31,343 bases of DNA from CBCPMX01 sp965120355 (GCA_965120355.1 CBCPMX010000022.1:1-31343); one strand, 5' to 3'. Positions 7,587-14,887 are shown, numbered from the stretch's first letter. Notes: generated from the letters alone by a model not told the origin. Numbers and translations: made by a program.

Positions 7587-9608
7587 GTGGAAATTAAAAA
7601 GACCCATTGCGATATCTGCAGCTTTGGCTGCCGCATGGACGCCTATGTGGAGCAGAATGTTCTGCAGCGGATTGCGCCGGATATGGACAGCCCGACGTCG
7701 CGGAAATTTGTCTGTGCCAAAGGCTATGCGACCCGTCAGTATGTGTATCACGAGGACCGGGTCCTGACGCCCCTCAAACGGGTGGGGGAGCGGGGCGAGG
7801 GAAAGTTTGTTCCCATCTCCTGGGATGAGGCGCTGGATACGGTGGCCGCGAAACTGAACCAGATCAAGCAGCGCAACAGCGCGGAGACGGTCGCCTTCTA
7901 TTCGGGGTACACAAAGTGGTACCGCTGGCTGCTGCACCGGCTGGCCCACAGCTTTGGTACGCTGAATTACGGCACCGAGTCCAGCGCCTGTTTTCAGGCT
8001 ACGGTGGTGGCCAATAAGTGCTCCAGCGGCACCATGAATTCGCCGGACTACAAACGGGCCGGCGTCATCCTGGCCTGGGGCTCCAACACCTATTACAGCA
8101 ATCTGCCCGGGCCCAGCCTGGAGTCGGCCAAGGAGCGGGGCGTTAAGATTATTCTGGTGGACCCGAAGATCACGCCGGCCACGCAGATGCTGGCCGATGT
8201 CCATCTGCGGCTGCGTCCCGGCACTGACGGGGCGTTGGCCCACGGGTTTGCCCGCTATTTCATAGAACACGGCCTGATCGACCGGGCGTTCATCCGCCAG
8301 TGGGTGGTGGGGTTTGAAGAATACGCCGCCTATGTCCGGCAGTTTGACCCGGAGACCGTGGAGCGGCTCACCGGCGTGCCGCAGGAGAGTTTTATGCAGG
8401 CGGCGGAGCTGATTGCCGCCAATGGGCCCCTGTGCGTGCAGGAGGGCAATGCCGGCATGATTCACCATCGCAACGGCGTCCAGAATTACCGGGCCATTAA
8501 CGCCCTCATTGCCATCACCGGCGGCTATCTGACAGTCAACCGGCCCTTCAAGGCTGCGGATCCCACCAGAAGCAAACTGTTTTTGGAGGAAGAATTTATT
8601 GATGAGACCCGCCCTGCCGGTGTGCGCCCCAAAATTGGCAGCCATCGCTGGCCGGTCTGGAGTTGGGCCATTGACGAGTTCCAGGCCATGGATCTGGCCC
8701 GCAATATTATGGAGGAGACGCCGTATCCGGTCAAAGCCATTTTTGCTGCCGGACTCAATTGCCGGATGTTTCCAGAGAATGCAAAGCTGTTTGCGGCGTT
8801 GAAACGGCTGGACTTCTTTGTAGATACGGAAATATATCTGACGGATACCGCCAGATATGCCGACATTGTGCTGCCGGCCTGTACATCCATGGAGCGAAGG
8901 CAGCTGGTCAGTGTGGGCCAGACGGCCTACTGGATTGAACCGGCCATCCCGCCTGTGGGGCAGAGCCGCTCCGATGCCGACATCATCTGCCAGCTGGCGG
9001 ACCGGCTGGGGTTGGACGACCCGGTGCTGTGCAGTGGGTATGAGGGCTGCTGCCGGTATATTATGCGCCATCTTCCCTATACCCTGGAGGACCTGCAGCG
9101 GGAACATGAGATTGCGCTGCCACCCAAGGAGGCCGGCCCCCTGACCTTCTATACCCCGTCGGGCAAATACGAGCTCCGTTCGTCGGTGTTGGAGGCCAAC
9201 GGCCTGCCGGGGCTGCCGGTCTATACCGATCCATTGGAGGGGGACGATCCGGCGCTGCCCTTTGTCATGTGCGCCGGCGGACGGCTCCCCGGCGGCTTTG
9301 CCAGCCGGTTCCACCGGGTAGCATGGACCAGGGCCGCCCTGCGGCCAGAGGCGGCGGTGGATATCCATCCAGACGATGCAGCCCGCCTGGGCATTGCCCA
9401 GGCAGACCGGGTAGAAGTCTGGACCCATGTGGGCAGCATGACGCTGGCGGCCAACTTGACCTATGTGTGCCTGCCCGGCGTCCTGCATATGTATCACGGC
9501 TATAGCGAGGCCGACGTCAACGCCATTTTGCCGGATGTCCACGACCCCATTTCCGGATATCCGCCCTTCCGCAGTTTCCGCTGCGGGCTGAGAAAGGTGG
9601 AAGCATAA
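7587..9608 (+). CDS. molybdopterin-dependent oxidoreductase catalytic subunit (DMSO reductase family)
   Basis: A 673-aa enzyme of the DMSO reductase/formate dehydrogenase superfamily binding bis-MGD. The N-terminal [4Fe-4S] motif is C8-x2-C11-x3-C15-x27-C43. A cysteine at 135 in ESSACF lies where these enzymes place the Mo ligand. The C-terminal MGD-binding domain starts near 555 (FVMCAGGRLPGG). There is no twin-arginine signal, so it is cytosolic. GTG 7587 is favoured because TGAGGTG ends 6 nt before it; a GTG at 7578 overlaps that site. The stop overlaps the next ATG (TAATG), so a ferredoxin subunit is coupled. The substrate is unknown; formate, S-oxide or aromatic-compound reduction are possible but not shown. 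Confidence 0.85.
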   Translation: MEIKKTHCDICSFGCRMDAYVEQNVLQRIAPDMDSPTSRKFVCAKGYATRQYVYHEDRVLTPLKRVGERGEGKFVPISWDEALDTVAAKLNQIKQRNSAETVAFYSGYTKWYRWLLHRLAHSFGTLNYGTESSACFQATVVANKCSSGTMNSPDYKRAGVILAWGSNTYYSNLPGPSLESAKERGVKIILVDPKITPATQMLADVHLRLRPGTDGALAHGFARYFIEHGLIDRAFIRQWVVGFEEYAAYVRQFDPETVERLTGVPQESFMQAAELIAANGPLCVQEGNAGMIHHRNGVQNYRAINALIAITGGYLTVNRPFKAADPTRSKLFLEEEFIDETRPAGVRPKIGSHRWPVWSWAIDEFQAMDLARNIMEETPYPVKAIFAAGLNCRMFPENAKLFAALKRLDFFVDTEIYLTDTARYADIVLPACTSMERRQLVSVGQTAYWIEPAIPPVGQSRSDADIICQLADRLGLDDPVLCSGYEGCCRYIMRHLPYTLEDLQREHEIALPPKEAGPLTFYTPSGKYELRSSVLEANGLPGLPVYTDPLEGDDPALPFVMCAGGRLPGGFASRFHRVAWTRAALRPEAAVDIHPDDAARLGIAQADRVEVWTHVGSMTLAANLTYVCLPGVLHMYHGYSEADVNAILPDVHDPISGYPPFRSFRCGLRKVEA

Positions 9609-10015
9609 TGTTTGTCTTTCAGAAGAACCGCTGCACCGGCTGCGGCGCCTGTGTGGTGGCCTGTATGGACCGCAACAGCACCGACGTGCGCACCACTCCG
9701 CCCAACCGCCGCCTGGAGCGGCAGGAAGGGCTGCGCAATGGCGTGCCCTACATCCAATTTGCCATGCTGGCCTGCCGCCACTGCACCAAGGCCCAGTGCA
9801 TTGCGGCCTGCCCCACCGGAGCCATGCACCGGGAGGGCGCATGGGTTCGGGTGGACGGGACGCTGTGCGCCGCGTGCGGCGCCTGCGCAGCAGCCTGCCC
9901 CTTTGACGCCATTGTGCCGGTGGAAGGCCGGCCGGTGAAGTGTCCCGGCTGTCCGGAGCAGGTCTGCGTGGCGGCCTGCCCGACCCATGCATGGCGCAGT
10001 GACGCCCTTACATAA
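9608..10015 (+). CDS. four-cluster [4Fe-4S] ferredoxin, electron-transfer subunit
   Basis: A 135-aa iron-sulfur protein of the DmsB/HycB type. It has four complete Cys motifs: C9/12/15/19, C56/59/64/68, C87/90/93/97 and C112/115/120/124, enough for four [4Fe-4S] clusters. It is much shorter than DmsB (about 205 aa), with little beyond the cluster loops and no membrane or export signal. The ATG overlaps the catalytic-subunit stop by one base, with AAGGTGG upstream. No membrane anchor or chaperone gene follows, so electrons probably come from or go to a soluble partner. Confidence 0.88.
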   Translation: MFVFQKNRCTGCGACVVACMDRNSTDVRTTPPNRRLERQEGLRNGVPYIQFAMLACRHCTKAQCIAACPTGAMHREGAWVRVDGTLCAACGACAAACPFDAIVPVEGRPVKCPGCPEQVCVAACPTHAWRSDALT

Positions 10016-10020
10016 AAAAC

Positions 10021-10050
10021 CGCCCCCGGGAGCCGTCGGTCCCGGGGGCG
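10021..10050 (-). terminator. ychF terminator, convergent with the ferredoxin gene
   Basis: CGCCCCCGGGA (10021-10031) and TCCCGGGGGCG (10040-10050) pair over 11 bp around an 8-nt loop. On the minus strand the stem is followed by GGTTTTTT, a classic intrinsic terminator for ychF. The plus-strand tail lacks a T tract, but the stem lies just 5 nt past the ferredoxin stop and may act on both. Confidence 0.85.
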
Positions 10051-10063
10051 TGGTATAGTGTCC

Positions 10064-11158
10064 TCAGACGTTAAATAGGAAATTGACGATGTCGCCGTCC
10101 TGCATGACGTAGTCTTTCCCTTCAGAACGGACCAGACCCTTGGTTTTGGCATTGGCCAGAGAGCCGCAGGCCATCAGGTCTTGAAAGGCAATGACCTCGG
10201 CGCGGATAAAGCCCCGCTCAAAATCCGTGTGGATTTTGCCGGCGGCCTGAGGAGCCTTTGTACCGGCCTTGATGGTCCAGGCGCGGCACTCGTCGCTGCC
10301 GGCGGTGAGGAAGGAGATCAGGCCCAACAGCGTGTAGCTGCACTTGATGAGCTTGTCCAGGCCGGATTCGGCAATGCCCAGTTCCTCCAGGAACATGGCT
10401 TTTTCCGATTCGTCCAGCTCGGCGATCTCTGCCTCCAGCTTGGCGCAGATGGGCAGCACCTGGCTGCCTTCGCTCTCGGCCAACTGGGCCACCTGCTGGT
10501 AATAGGCGTTTTCCTGGTAACCGTTGGAGAAACTGTCTTCGTCCAGGTTGGCGGCGTAAATGACCTTTTTTAAAGTCAGCAGATCGGAGGTGGCGATGAG
10601 CGCTGCGTCTTCCTCGTCACAATCGTAGGTGCGGGCGAGATGGCCCTCGTTCAGGTGAGCCAGCAGGCTCTCGAACACTTCGGCCTCGGCGGCAAACTTT
10701 TTGTCGCCCTTGGCTGCCTTTTTTGCCTTTTCAATGCGGCGTTCCACCATCTCAATGTCAGCCATGATCAACTCCATGTTGATGATGTCGATGTCCCGCA
10801 GAGGATTGGTGGAACCCTCCACATGGGTGATGTTGGGATCGTCGAAGCAGCGGACCACATGGACAATGGCGTCCGTGGAACGGATGTTGCTCAAAAATTT
10901 GTTGCCCAGACCCTCGCCTTTGGAGGCGCCTTTCACAAGACCTGCGATGTCCACGAACTCAATGACGGCGGGGGTATACTTTTTAGGCTGATACATCTCT
11001 CGCAGGGCCGCCAGACGCTCGTCGGGGACTGTGACCACACCCACGTTGGGGTCGATGGTGCAGAAGGGGTAGTTGGCGGCTTCCGCGCCGGCGTTGGTAA
11101 TGGCGTTGAACAGGGTCGATTTGCCCACGTTGGGCAGGCCCACGATTCCTAATTTCAT
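10064..11158 (-). CDS. ychF: ribosome-binding ATPase YchF (OLA1/Obg family)
   Basis: YchF is a 364-aa P-loop ATPase that associates with the ribosome and is linked to redox stress and translation. The P-loop is GLPNVGKST (7-15), the G3 motif is DIAGLV (70-75), and the G4 position is NLDE (204-207), the N-x-x-E form that gives ATP preference over GTP. A central coiled-coil arm and a C-terminal TGS domain (about 280-364, ending in DYVMQDGDIVNFLFNV) follow. ATG 11158 is preceded by AAGGAG at 12 nt. It is transcribed alone from the promoter at 11288-11316. Confidence 0.97.
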   Translation of the reverse strand: MKLGIVGLPNVGKSTLFNAITNAGAEAANYPFCTIDPNVGVVTVPDERLAALREMYQPKKYTPAVIEFVDIAGLVKGASKGEGLGNKFLSNIRSTDAIVHVVRCFDDPNITHVEGSTNPLRDIDIINMELIMADIEMVERRIEKAKKAAKGDKKFAAEAEVFESLLAHLNEGHLARTYDCDEEDAALIATSDLLTLKKVIYAANLDEDSFSNGYQENAYYQQVAQLAESEGSQVLPICAKLEAEIAELDESEKAMFLEELGIAESGLDKLIKCSYTLLGLISFLTAGSDECRAWTIKAGTKAPQAAGKIHTDFERGFIRAEVIAFQDLMACGSLANAKTKGLVRSEGKDYVMQDGDIVNFLFNV

Positions 11159-11287
11159 GTATCTCTACATCTCCTTAAAAATGCTGTATTTACAAGGCTT
11201 TTCGCACTTTGGCGCTGTGGCGGCTACGCCATTTTTACGCCCAAAACAACCCCGAATACCGGAAAGACCGGGGGATTTTCTCCTGAA

Positions 11288-11316
11288 AGTATAGCACAAG
11301 AATCGAAAGAAGTCCA
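11288..11316 (-). promoter_or_regulatory. ychF promoter with extended -10
   Basis: On the minus strand TGGACT (plus 11311-11316) and TATACT (plus 11288-11293) are 17 bp apart, and the -10 carries an extended TG (TGCTATACT). This gives a leader of about 120 nt before ychF. The leader contains CCCCGGTC-like dyads (plus 11250-11275) but no clear terminator. Confidence 0.65.
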
Positions 11317-11383
11317 CTGATTTTCATGGGGAGGGATCGGGGCTGCAGCGGCTTGACCGGGGCTGCGGCCTGTGCTGCCATAA

Positions 11384-11587
11384 GGTGCTTCCAGAACGAA
11401 AAGGAGAGGCGAACAGCATGGCGGCCGGCATGCCCAGTACAATCTGGCGAACAGGTTCTGCGAACTGGGCTTGGTGGCCGGGCGAAATCTGGAGATGGAC
11501 AAGACGTGGTACAAGCGGGCCGCTTTGGACGGGCAGACTGACGCGTTGGCACGATGCCGGGCGCTGGAGATTGATCTGACAGTGTGA
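11384..11587 (+). pseudogene. relic of a Sel1-repeat (TPR-like) protein gene
   Basis: This frame is open from just after a TAA at 11381 to a TGA at 11585-11587, with no start codon in the N-terminal part. It reads AQYNLANRFCELGLV, then TWYKRAALDGQTDALARC. That follows the Sel1 repeat pattern AxYxLGxxYxxGxGVxxDxxKAxxWYxKAAxxGxxxA. The upstream part of a normal gene is absent or out of frame. A well-formed terminator follows at 11602, as would suit a once-functional gene. I read it as the 3' end of a decayed gene. Confidence 0.45.
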
Positions 11588-11601
11588 GTCGGGCGGAAAA
11601 T

Positions 11602-11642
11602 GGGCCGCTGCAGGATGAATGATTCTGTAGCGGCCCTTTTTT
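11602..11642 (+). terminator. intrinsic terminator after the Sel1 relic
   Basis: GGGCCGCTGCAG (11602-11613) pairs with CTGTAGCGGCCC (11625-11636) over 12 bp including one G-U pair, with an 11-nt loop and then TTTTTT (11637-11642). It is a strong plus-strand terminator. It also lies just past the stop of the minus-strand small gene at 11654 and may serve it too. Confidence 0.85.
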
Positions 11643-11653
11643 CAAGCGTATAT

Positions 11654-11869
11654 TTAACTGGTGGGGCTGCGGGGCTTCTTTTTGGCCAGAGCTTCCAGAG
11701 ACAGCTCGGCAGCCAGCTTGAACAGGGCGTCGGACAGGACCTGCTCTGTGGGCAGGCCGGCGGACTGGCCCACACGCTCGTAAAAACGGGCGGTGGTATC
11801 GTCCAGGGTCACGGTGAAACGCGGCAGGGAGATCACCTCATTTCTCAGTGTGAACTGTTTATTTACCAT
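11654..11869 (-). CDS. small ribbon-helix-helix-like protein
   Basis: A 71-aa frame whose core, RFTVTLDD then a helix, then LPTEQVLSDALFKLAAEL, fits the beta-helix-helix pattern of Arc/CopG-type DNA-binding proteins. I do not recognise a specific family. The start is uncertain. The ATG at 11869 has no SD, and a TATACT box (plus 11874-11879) lies so close that transcription would begin about at that ATG. Inside the frame GAGGTGATC (plus 11831-11839) is an exact 9-base match to the anti-SD and stands before a CTG at 11827. That start would give a 57-aa protein beginning MPRFTVTLDD. No toxin partner is adjacent. Confidence 0.6.
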   Translation of the reverse strand: MVNKQFTLRNEVISLPRFTVTLDDTTARFYERVGQSAGLPTEQVLSDALFKLAAELSLEALAKKKPRSPTS

Positions 11870-12092
11870 TTTTAGTATATTGAGTGAAGATGCCGGTCTA
11901 TCGTCTGTATTTTTTGGAGTTCTGCAGCATTAAAAAAAGAAGCAGCTGACGGTTGTTTGGACACCAGAAGATCTGTGGCATACCGGATCATTGCCCTGGA
12001 GGAATTTTTCAGCGCGGAGGTCTTCCGCGGTTTGGAACAGGAGATCCGGCAGTTGTGTGCATGGATGCGGACAGGGGCATAGGACGGAGACT

Positions 12093-12392
12093 CTACACAT
12101 CCACCTCCACCGTGCGTACCTTGACGGCGCTTTGATAGATATTTATATAGTATAGCCGGTCGCCGGGAACGGGGCCAAAGCAGAAGTCGCCGGCCTCGTC
12201 AGTGAAAGCCTGGAGCAGCGGCTTGTCGTCCTCCTCGGCGAACAGCAGCACTGGCAGCCCCGCGGCCGGTGCGCCTCGGGCGGATCGGACCTGCCCGAAA
12301 ATGACGCTGCGGTTCTCCTCTGGCAATGTAATCACCGTCTCCAGCCGTTCGCCGGGGGCGGGCTTTAAGTAGACTTTGTATGGATCGTTCAT
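12093..12392 (-). CDS. small carboxypeptidase-regulatory-like (Ig-fold) protein
   Basis: A 99-aa protein with the transthyretin-like/CarboxypepD_reg pattern: SVIFGQVRSARGAPAAGLPV, then LLFAEED, then FTDEAGDFCFGPVPGDRLY. This is a G-x-V ... G-x-P-x-x-G ... T-D-x-x-G-x-F beta-sandwich. It has no signal peptide or anchor. ATG 12392 has AGGAGG (plus 12400-12405) at 7 nt; the upstream in-frame ATG at 12413 precedes that site. The role is unknown. Proteins with this lone domain may be structural or bind sugars or protein. Nothing next to it explains it. Confidence 0.75.
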   Translation of the reverse strand: MNDPYKVYLKPAPGERLETVITLPEENRSVIFGQVRSARGAPAAGLPVLLFAEEDDKPLLQAFTDEAGDFCFGPVPGDRLYYINIYQSAVKVRTVEVDV

Positions 12393-12413
12393 GGCGCAGC
12401 CTCCTAAAATCAT

Positions 12414-12719
12414 ATTGATCCGTACTTTATTCTATGCGCCCTATTGACAGATGTGTTAAAATAAACGGGAACTGTAGAAGCGCACCCTGCGCGGGGAGCG
12501 TGAAAGATATAGGAAACGTAGGCGTGCACCCCTGCGCGGCCCGGCCGGCCAACCGACTTTCCGCCTGGTGAAAACTGGCGCGGCCGCAACGCCGCAACAG
12601 TTGCGAACCATTGCGCCGCGATGGTTCGCAGAGTGACGCCGGGGCATGTTTTGTTTGCCCGGGCAGATGAAATAGGGGATGCAGCGGTTTCCAGCAGCTC
12701 AGGAAAGGAAGGAACGTCG
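12414..12719 (+). other. GC-rich structured leader before proS, no gene
   Basis: No coding sequence is evident. TGTTAAAAT (12454-12462) resembles an extended -10, but no -35 fits. Two imperfect direct repeats, GCGCACCCTGCGCGG (12480-12494) and GTGCACCCCTGCGCGG (12524-12539), are each able to fold. Next comes CGCAAC-A-GTTGCG (12593-12605), which competes with a perfect 10-bp hairpin TGCGAACCAT/ATGGTTCGCA (12602-12630). Then GCCGGGGCA/TGCCCGGGC (12638-12664) pairs with one mismatch. The proS Shine-Dalgarno follows. No T-box sequence is visible. Confidence 0.5.
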
Positions 12720-14160
12720 ATGGCGAAGGACAAGAAAAAGGTGGAGCAGATCACTGACATGGAGGTGGATTTTGCCCAGTGGTACACGGACGTGTGCAAA
12801 AAGGCGGAGCTGATTGATTACTCCGGTGTCAAGGGAATGTTTATTCTGCGGCCCTATGGGTATGCCATCTGGGAAAATATACAGGCGATTCTGGACAAAA
12901 AGTTTAAGCAGACCGGCCATGAAAATGTCTATCTGCCCATGCTGATCCCCGAAAGCCTCCTGCAAAAGGAGAAAGACCATGTGGAGGGGTTTGCCCCCGA
13001 GTGCGCCTGGGTCACCATGGGCGGCAGTGAGCCGCTGGAAGAGCGCCTGTGTATCCGGCCCACGTCGGAAACTCTGTTCTGTGAACACTTCGCCAACATC
13101 ATTCAGTCGTGGCGGGACCTGCCCAAAAAGTACAATCAGTGGTGCAGCGTCCTGCGCTGGGAAAAGACGTCCCGCCCATTCCTGCGCCACCGGGAGTTCC
13201 TGTGGCAGGAGGGCCACACCATGCACGCCACCGAGGAGGAGGCCAGAGCCGAGACCCAGGCGCAGCTGGAGTGCTATGCCGATTTTATGGAGAACTACCT
13301 GGCCATGCCTGTGGTCAAAGGCCGTAAGACCGACAAGGAAAAGTTCAATGGCGCAGAAGAGAACCTATACGGTCGAGTGCATGATGCATGACCGCAAGGC
13401 CCTGCAGGGCGGCACCAGCCACTATTTTGGAGACGGCTTCGCCAAAGCCTTTGACATTACGTTTACAGACAAGGAAAACAAGCGCCAGTATCCTCACCAG
13501 ACCTCCTGGGGGGTGTCCACCCGCATGATCGGCGGCATCATTATGACCCACGGCGACAACAACGGGCTGGTCCTGCCGCCCCGCATTGCACCAGTGCAGA
13601 TCATCGTGGTGCCGGTGGCGGCCCATAAGCCCGGCGTGACAGAAAAGGCGCAGGAATTGACGGACCGGCTGGCCGCTGCGGGCCTGCGGGTCAAGGCGGA
13701 TTTCTCCGACAACAGCCTGGGCTGGAAGTGCGCCGAATACGAGATGCGCGGTGTGCCCCTGCGGGTGGAAATCGGCCCCAAAGACATGGAAAACGGTCAG
13801 TGCGTGATGGTCCGCCGCGACAACGGCGAAAAGACCGCCGTGGCGCTGGAGCAGCTGGAGGCAGAGGCTGTTCGCCTGCTGGATGCCGTCCACGATGGCA
13901 TGTATGCCAAGGCCAAAAAGAACCTGGAGGAACATACCTATGCGGCATACTCCATGGACGAGTGCAAAGAGATTCTGGCCAACGGCGGCGGCTTCATTAA
14001 GACCATGTGGTGCGGCGACGTGGCCTGTGAAGAGCGCATGAAGGATGAAGTTGGCGTTTCCTCCCGCTGTATGCCCTTTGCCCAGGAGCATTTGGGAGAT
14101 GTGTGTCCCATCTGCGGCAAGCCTGCGAAGACCATGGTTTACTGGGGCGTGGCGTACTGA
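12720..14160 (+). CDS. proS: prolyl-tRNA synthetase, archaeal type, interrupted by a frameshift
   Basis: Class II ProRS, which charges tRNA-Pro. ATG 12720 (MAKDKKKVEQIT) follows AAGGAAGG. The first frame runs to a TGA at 13389-13391 and contains motif 2 (VLRWEKTSRPFLRHREFLW). The second frame continues with TYTVECMMHDRKALQ to a TAA/TGA-type stop at 14160. It contains motif 3 (GVSTRMIGGIIM) and the Cys-rich C-terminal zinc region of archaeal/eukaryotic-type ProRS, ending in a terminal AY. One extra base, probably an A at 13362-13363 in GAAGAGAACC, breaks the frame after residue 214. Without it the product is 479 aa, the normal length. There is no bacterial editing insert. A recent mutation or a sequence error is likely, since the rest is conserved. 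Confidence 0.9.
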
Positions 14161-14260
14161 TTTATCTGAATTGGCGTGGAGCGCGTGCGAAATGTGCAGC
14201 TCCTACAATTTCAATTCTCTGTTTTGCTGAAATTTTATAACAAATTTCATGAAGAATTCC

Positions 14261-14299
14261 CGAATCCCCCTTGACTTCAAGGGGGATTCGTAGTATGAT
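14261..14299 (+). promoter_or_regulatory. S10 operon promoter inside a long palindrome
   Basis: TTGACT (14271-14276) and TATGAT (14294-14299) are exactly 17 bp apart, a strong vegetative promoter. The -35 sits in a dyad: CGAATCCCCCTTGA (14261-14274) and TCAAGGGGGATTCG (14277-14290) are perfect reverse complements around CT. The dyad may be an operator, or a terminator of proS that doubles as promoter DNA. The tail TAGTATGATATT is only weakly T-rich. Confidence 0.8.
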
Positions 14300-14575
14300 A
14301 TTCAGGCGCGTGAATGGAACGCGCATCGCGATGAAACAGGAGATTGCGTGAAAGCGGGAACTTCTGTGGAGTATGTCCGGTCATCGGGCGGCTGAAAGCA
14401 TTGGTACTTGGCGTATATCGCTGCGCCCTGATGCATCGGCCGGCAGTTTGCCGGCTTTTCTTCTGGAGCAGAATGATACGCACGGCATAGCGGACAAATG
14501 CTTTCGACCGTGCCCAGCACTGAACTGAACAAGCTCAAGAGAACTGAGTACGTATTCAAGGAGGAACAATCCAAA
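14300..14575 (+). promoter_or_regulatory. S10 operon leader with candidate attenuator
   Basis: A leader of about 270 nt precedes rpsJ. It can form a hairpin at the 5' end (GCGCGT 14306-14311 with ACGCGC 14319-14324). It can also form a long-range helix, GAAAGCATT (14394-14402) with AATGCTTTC (14497-14505), enclosing the terminator-like hairpin at 14439. GCACGG (14480-14485) with CCGTGC (14508-14513) crosses that helix, so the two exclude each other or make a pseudoknot. In other bacteria ribosomal protein L4 controls S10 operons through such leaders; this sequence is not one I recognise. Confidence 0.6.
14439..14464 (+). terminator. attenuator-like terminator in the S10 leader
   Basis: GCCGGCA (14439-14445), loop GTT, TGCCGGC (14449-14455), then TTTTCTTCT form a short intrinsic terminator. 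It lies about 135 nt after the predicted transcription start and 110 nt before rpsJ. Since it would block the whole operon, it is presumably conditional. Confidence 0.6.
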
Positions 14576-14887
14576 ATGGCTAACAAAGAAATGATTCGGA
14601 TCCGGCTGAAGGCTTATGATTACCAGCTGATCGACTCCAGCGCGGAGAAGATCGTCGAAACCGCCAAGCGCAACGGCGCTCAGGTTTCCGGCCCCATCCC
14701 CCTTCCCACTAAGAAGGAAGTCGTCACCATTCTGCGCTCCCCCCATGTCAACAAGGACAGCCGTGAGCAGTTTGAGCGCAGAACGCACAAGCGTCTGATC
14801 GATATCATCAACCCCAACCAGAAGACCGTTGAGGCCCTCATGAGCCTGGATCTCCCTGCTGGCGTTGAGATTGAGATAAAGCTGTAA
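14576..14887 (+). CDS. rpsJ: 30S ribosomal protein S10
   Basis: First gene of the super-operon. The product is 103 aa, the same length as the E. coli protein, with IRIRLKAYD at the start, the GPIPLPTKKE loop and RTHKRLIDI. S10 sits in the 30S head and also acts as NusE in transcription antitermination. ATG 14576 follows AAGGAGG (14558-14564) at 11 nt; upstream in-frame ATG 14498 has no such site. Confidence 0.98.
   Translation: MANKEMIRIRLKAYDYQLIDSSAEKIVETAKRNGAQVSGPIPLPTKKEVVTILRSPHVNKDSREQFERRTHKRLIDIINPNQKTVEALMSLDLPAGVEIEIKL

Noticed and set aside
7980..8000. Selenocysteine at the Mo ligand position
   Set aside because: The codon at the candidate ligand is TGT (Cys), and the frame has no internal TGA.
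7518..9992. 824-aa antisense open frame opposite the molybdoenzyme genes, and similar ones at 5347-7038 and 2635-4419
   Set aside because: They lie opposite clear genes, show no recognisable family and arise from GC-rich codon use on the other strand.
10030..10050. Terminator serving only the ferredoxin gene
   Set aside because: The T tract lies on the minus-strand side, so it is assigned mainly to ychF.
11957..12082. Short plus-strand frame ending in RQLCAWMRTGA between the two minus-strand small genes
   Set aside because: It has only TTG/GTG starts, no Shine-Dalgarno and no recognisable motif; the 11880-12092 gap is treated as non-coding.
12444..12462. TTGACA followed by TAAAAT before proS
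   Set aside because: The spacing is only about 7 bp, too short for one promoter.
12414..12719. T-box riboswitch before proS
   Set aside because: No AGGGTGGnACCGCG-type core and no terminator/antiterminator pair were seen.
12621..12719. N-terminal extension of ProS from ATG 12621
   Set aside because: The sequence before 12720 is the leader hairpin region, and the real start has its own ribosome-binding site and family-like N-terminus.
13350..13370. Programmed frameshift in proS
   Set aside because: GAAGAGAACC has no X-XXY-YYZ slippery site, and recoding of this family is not known to me; an error or mutation is simpler.
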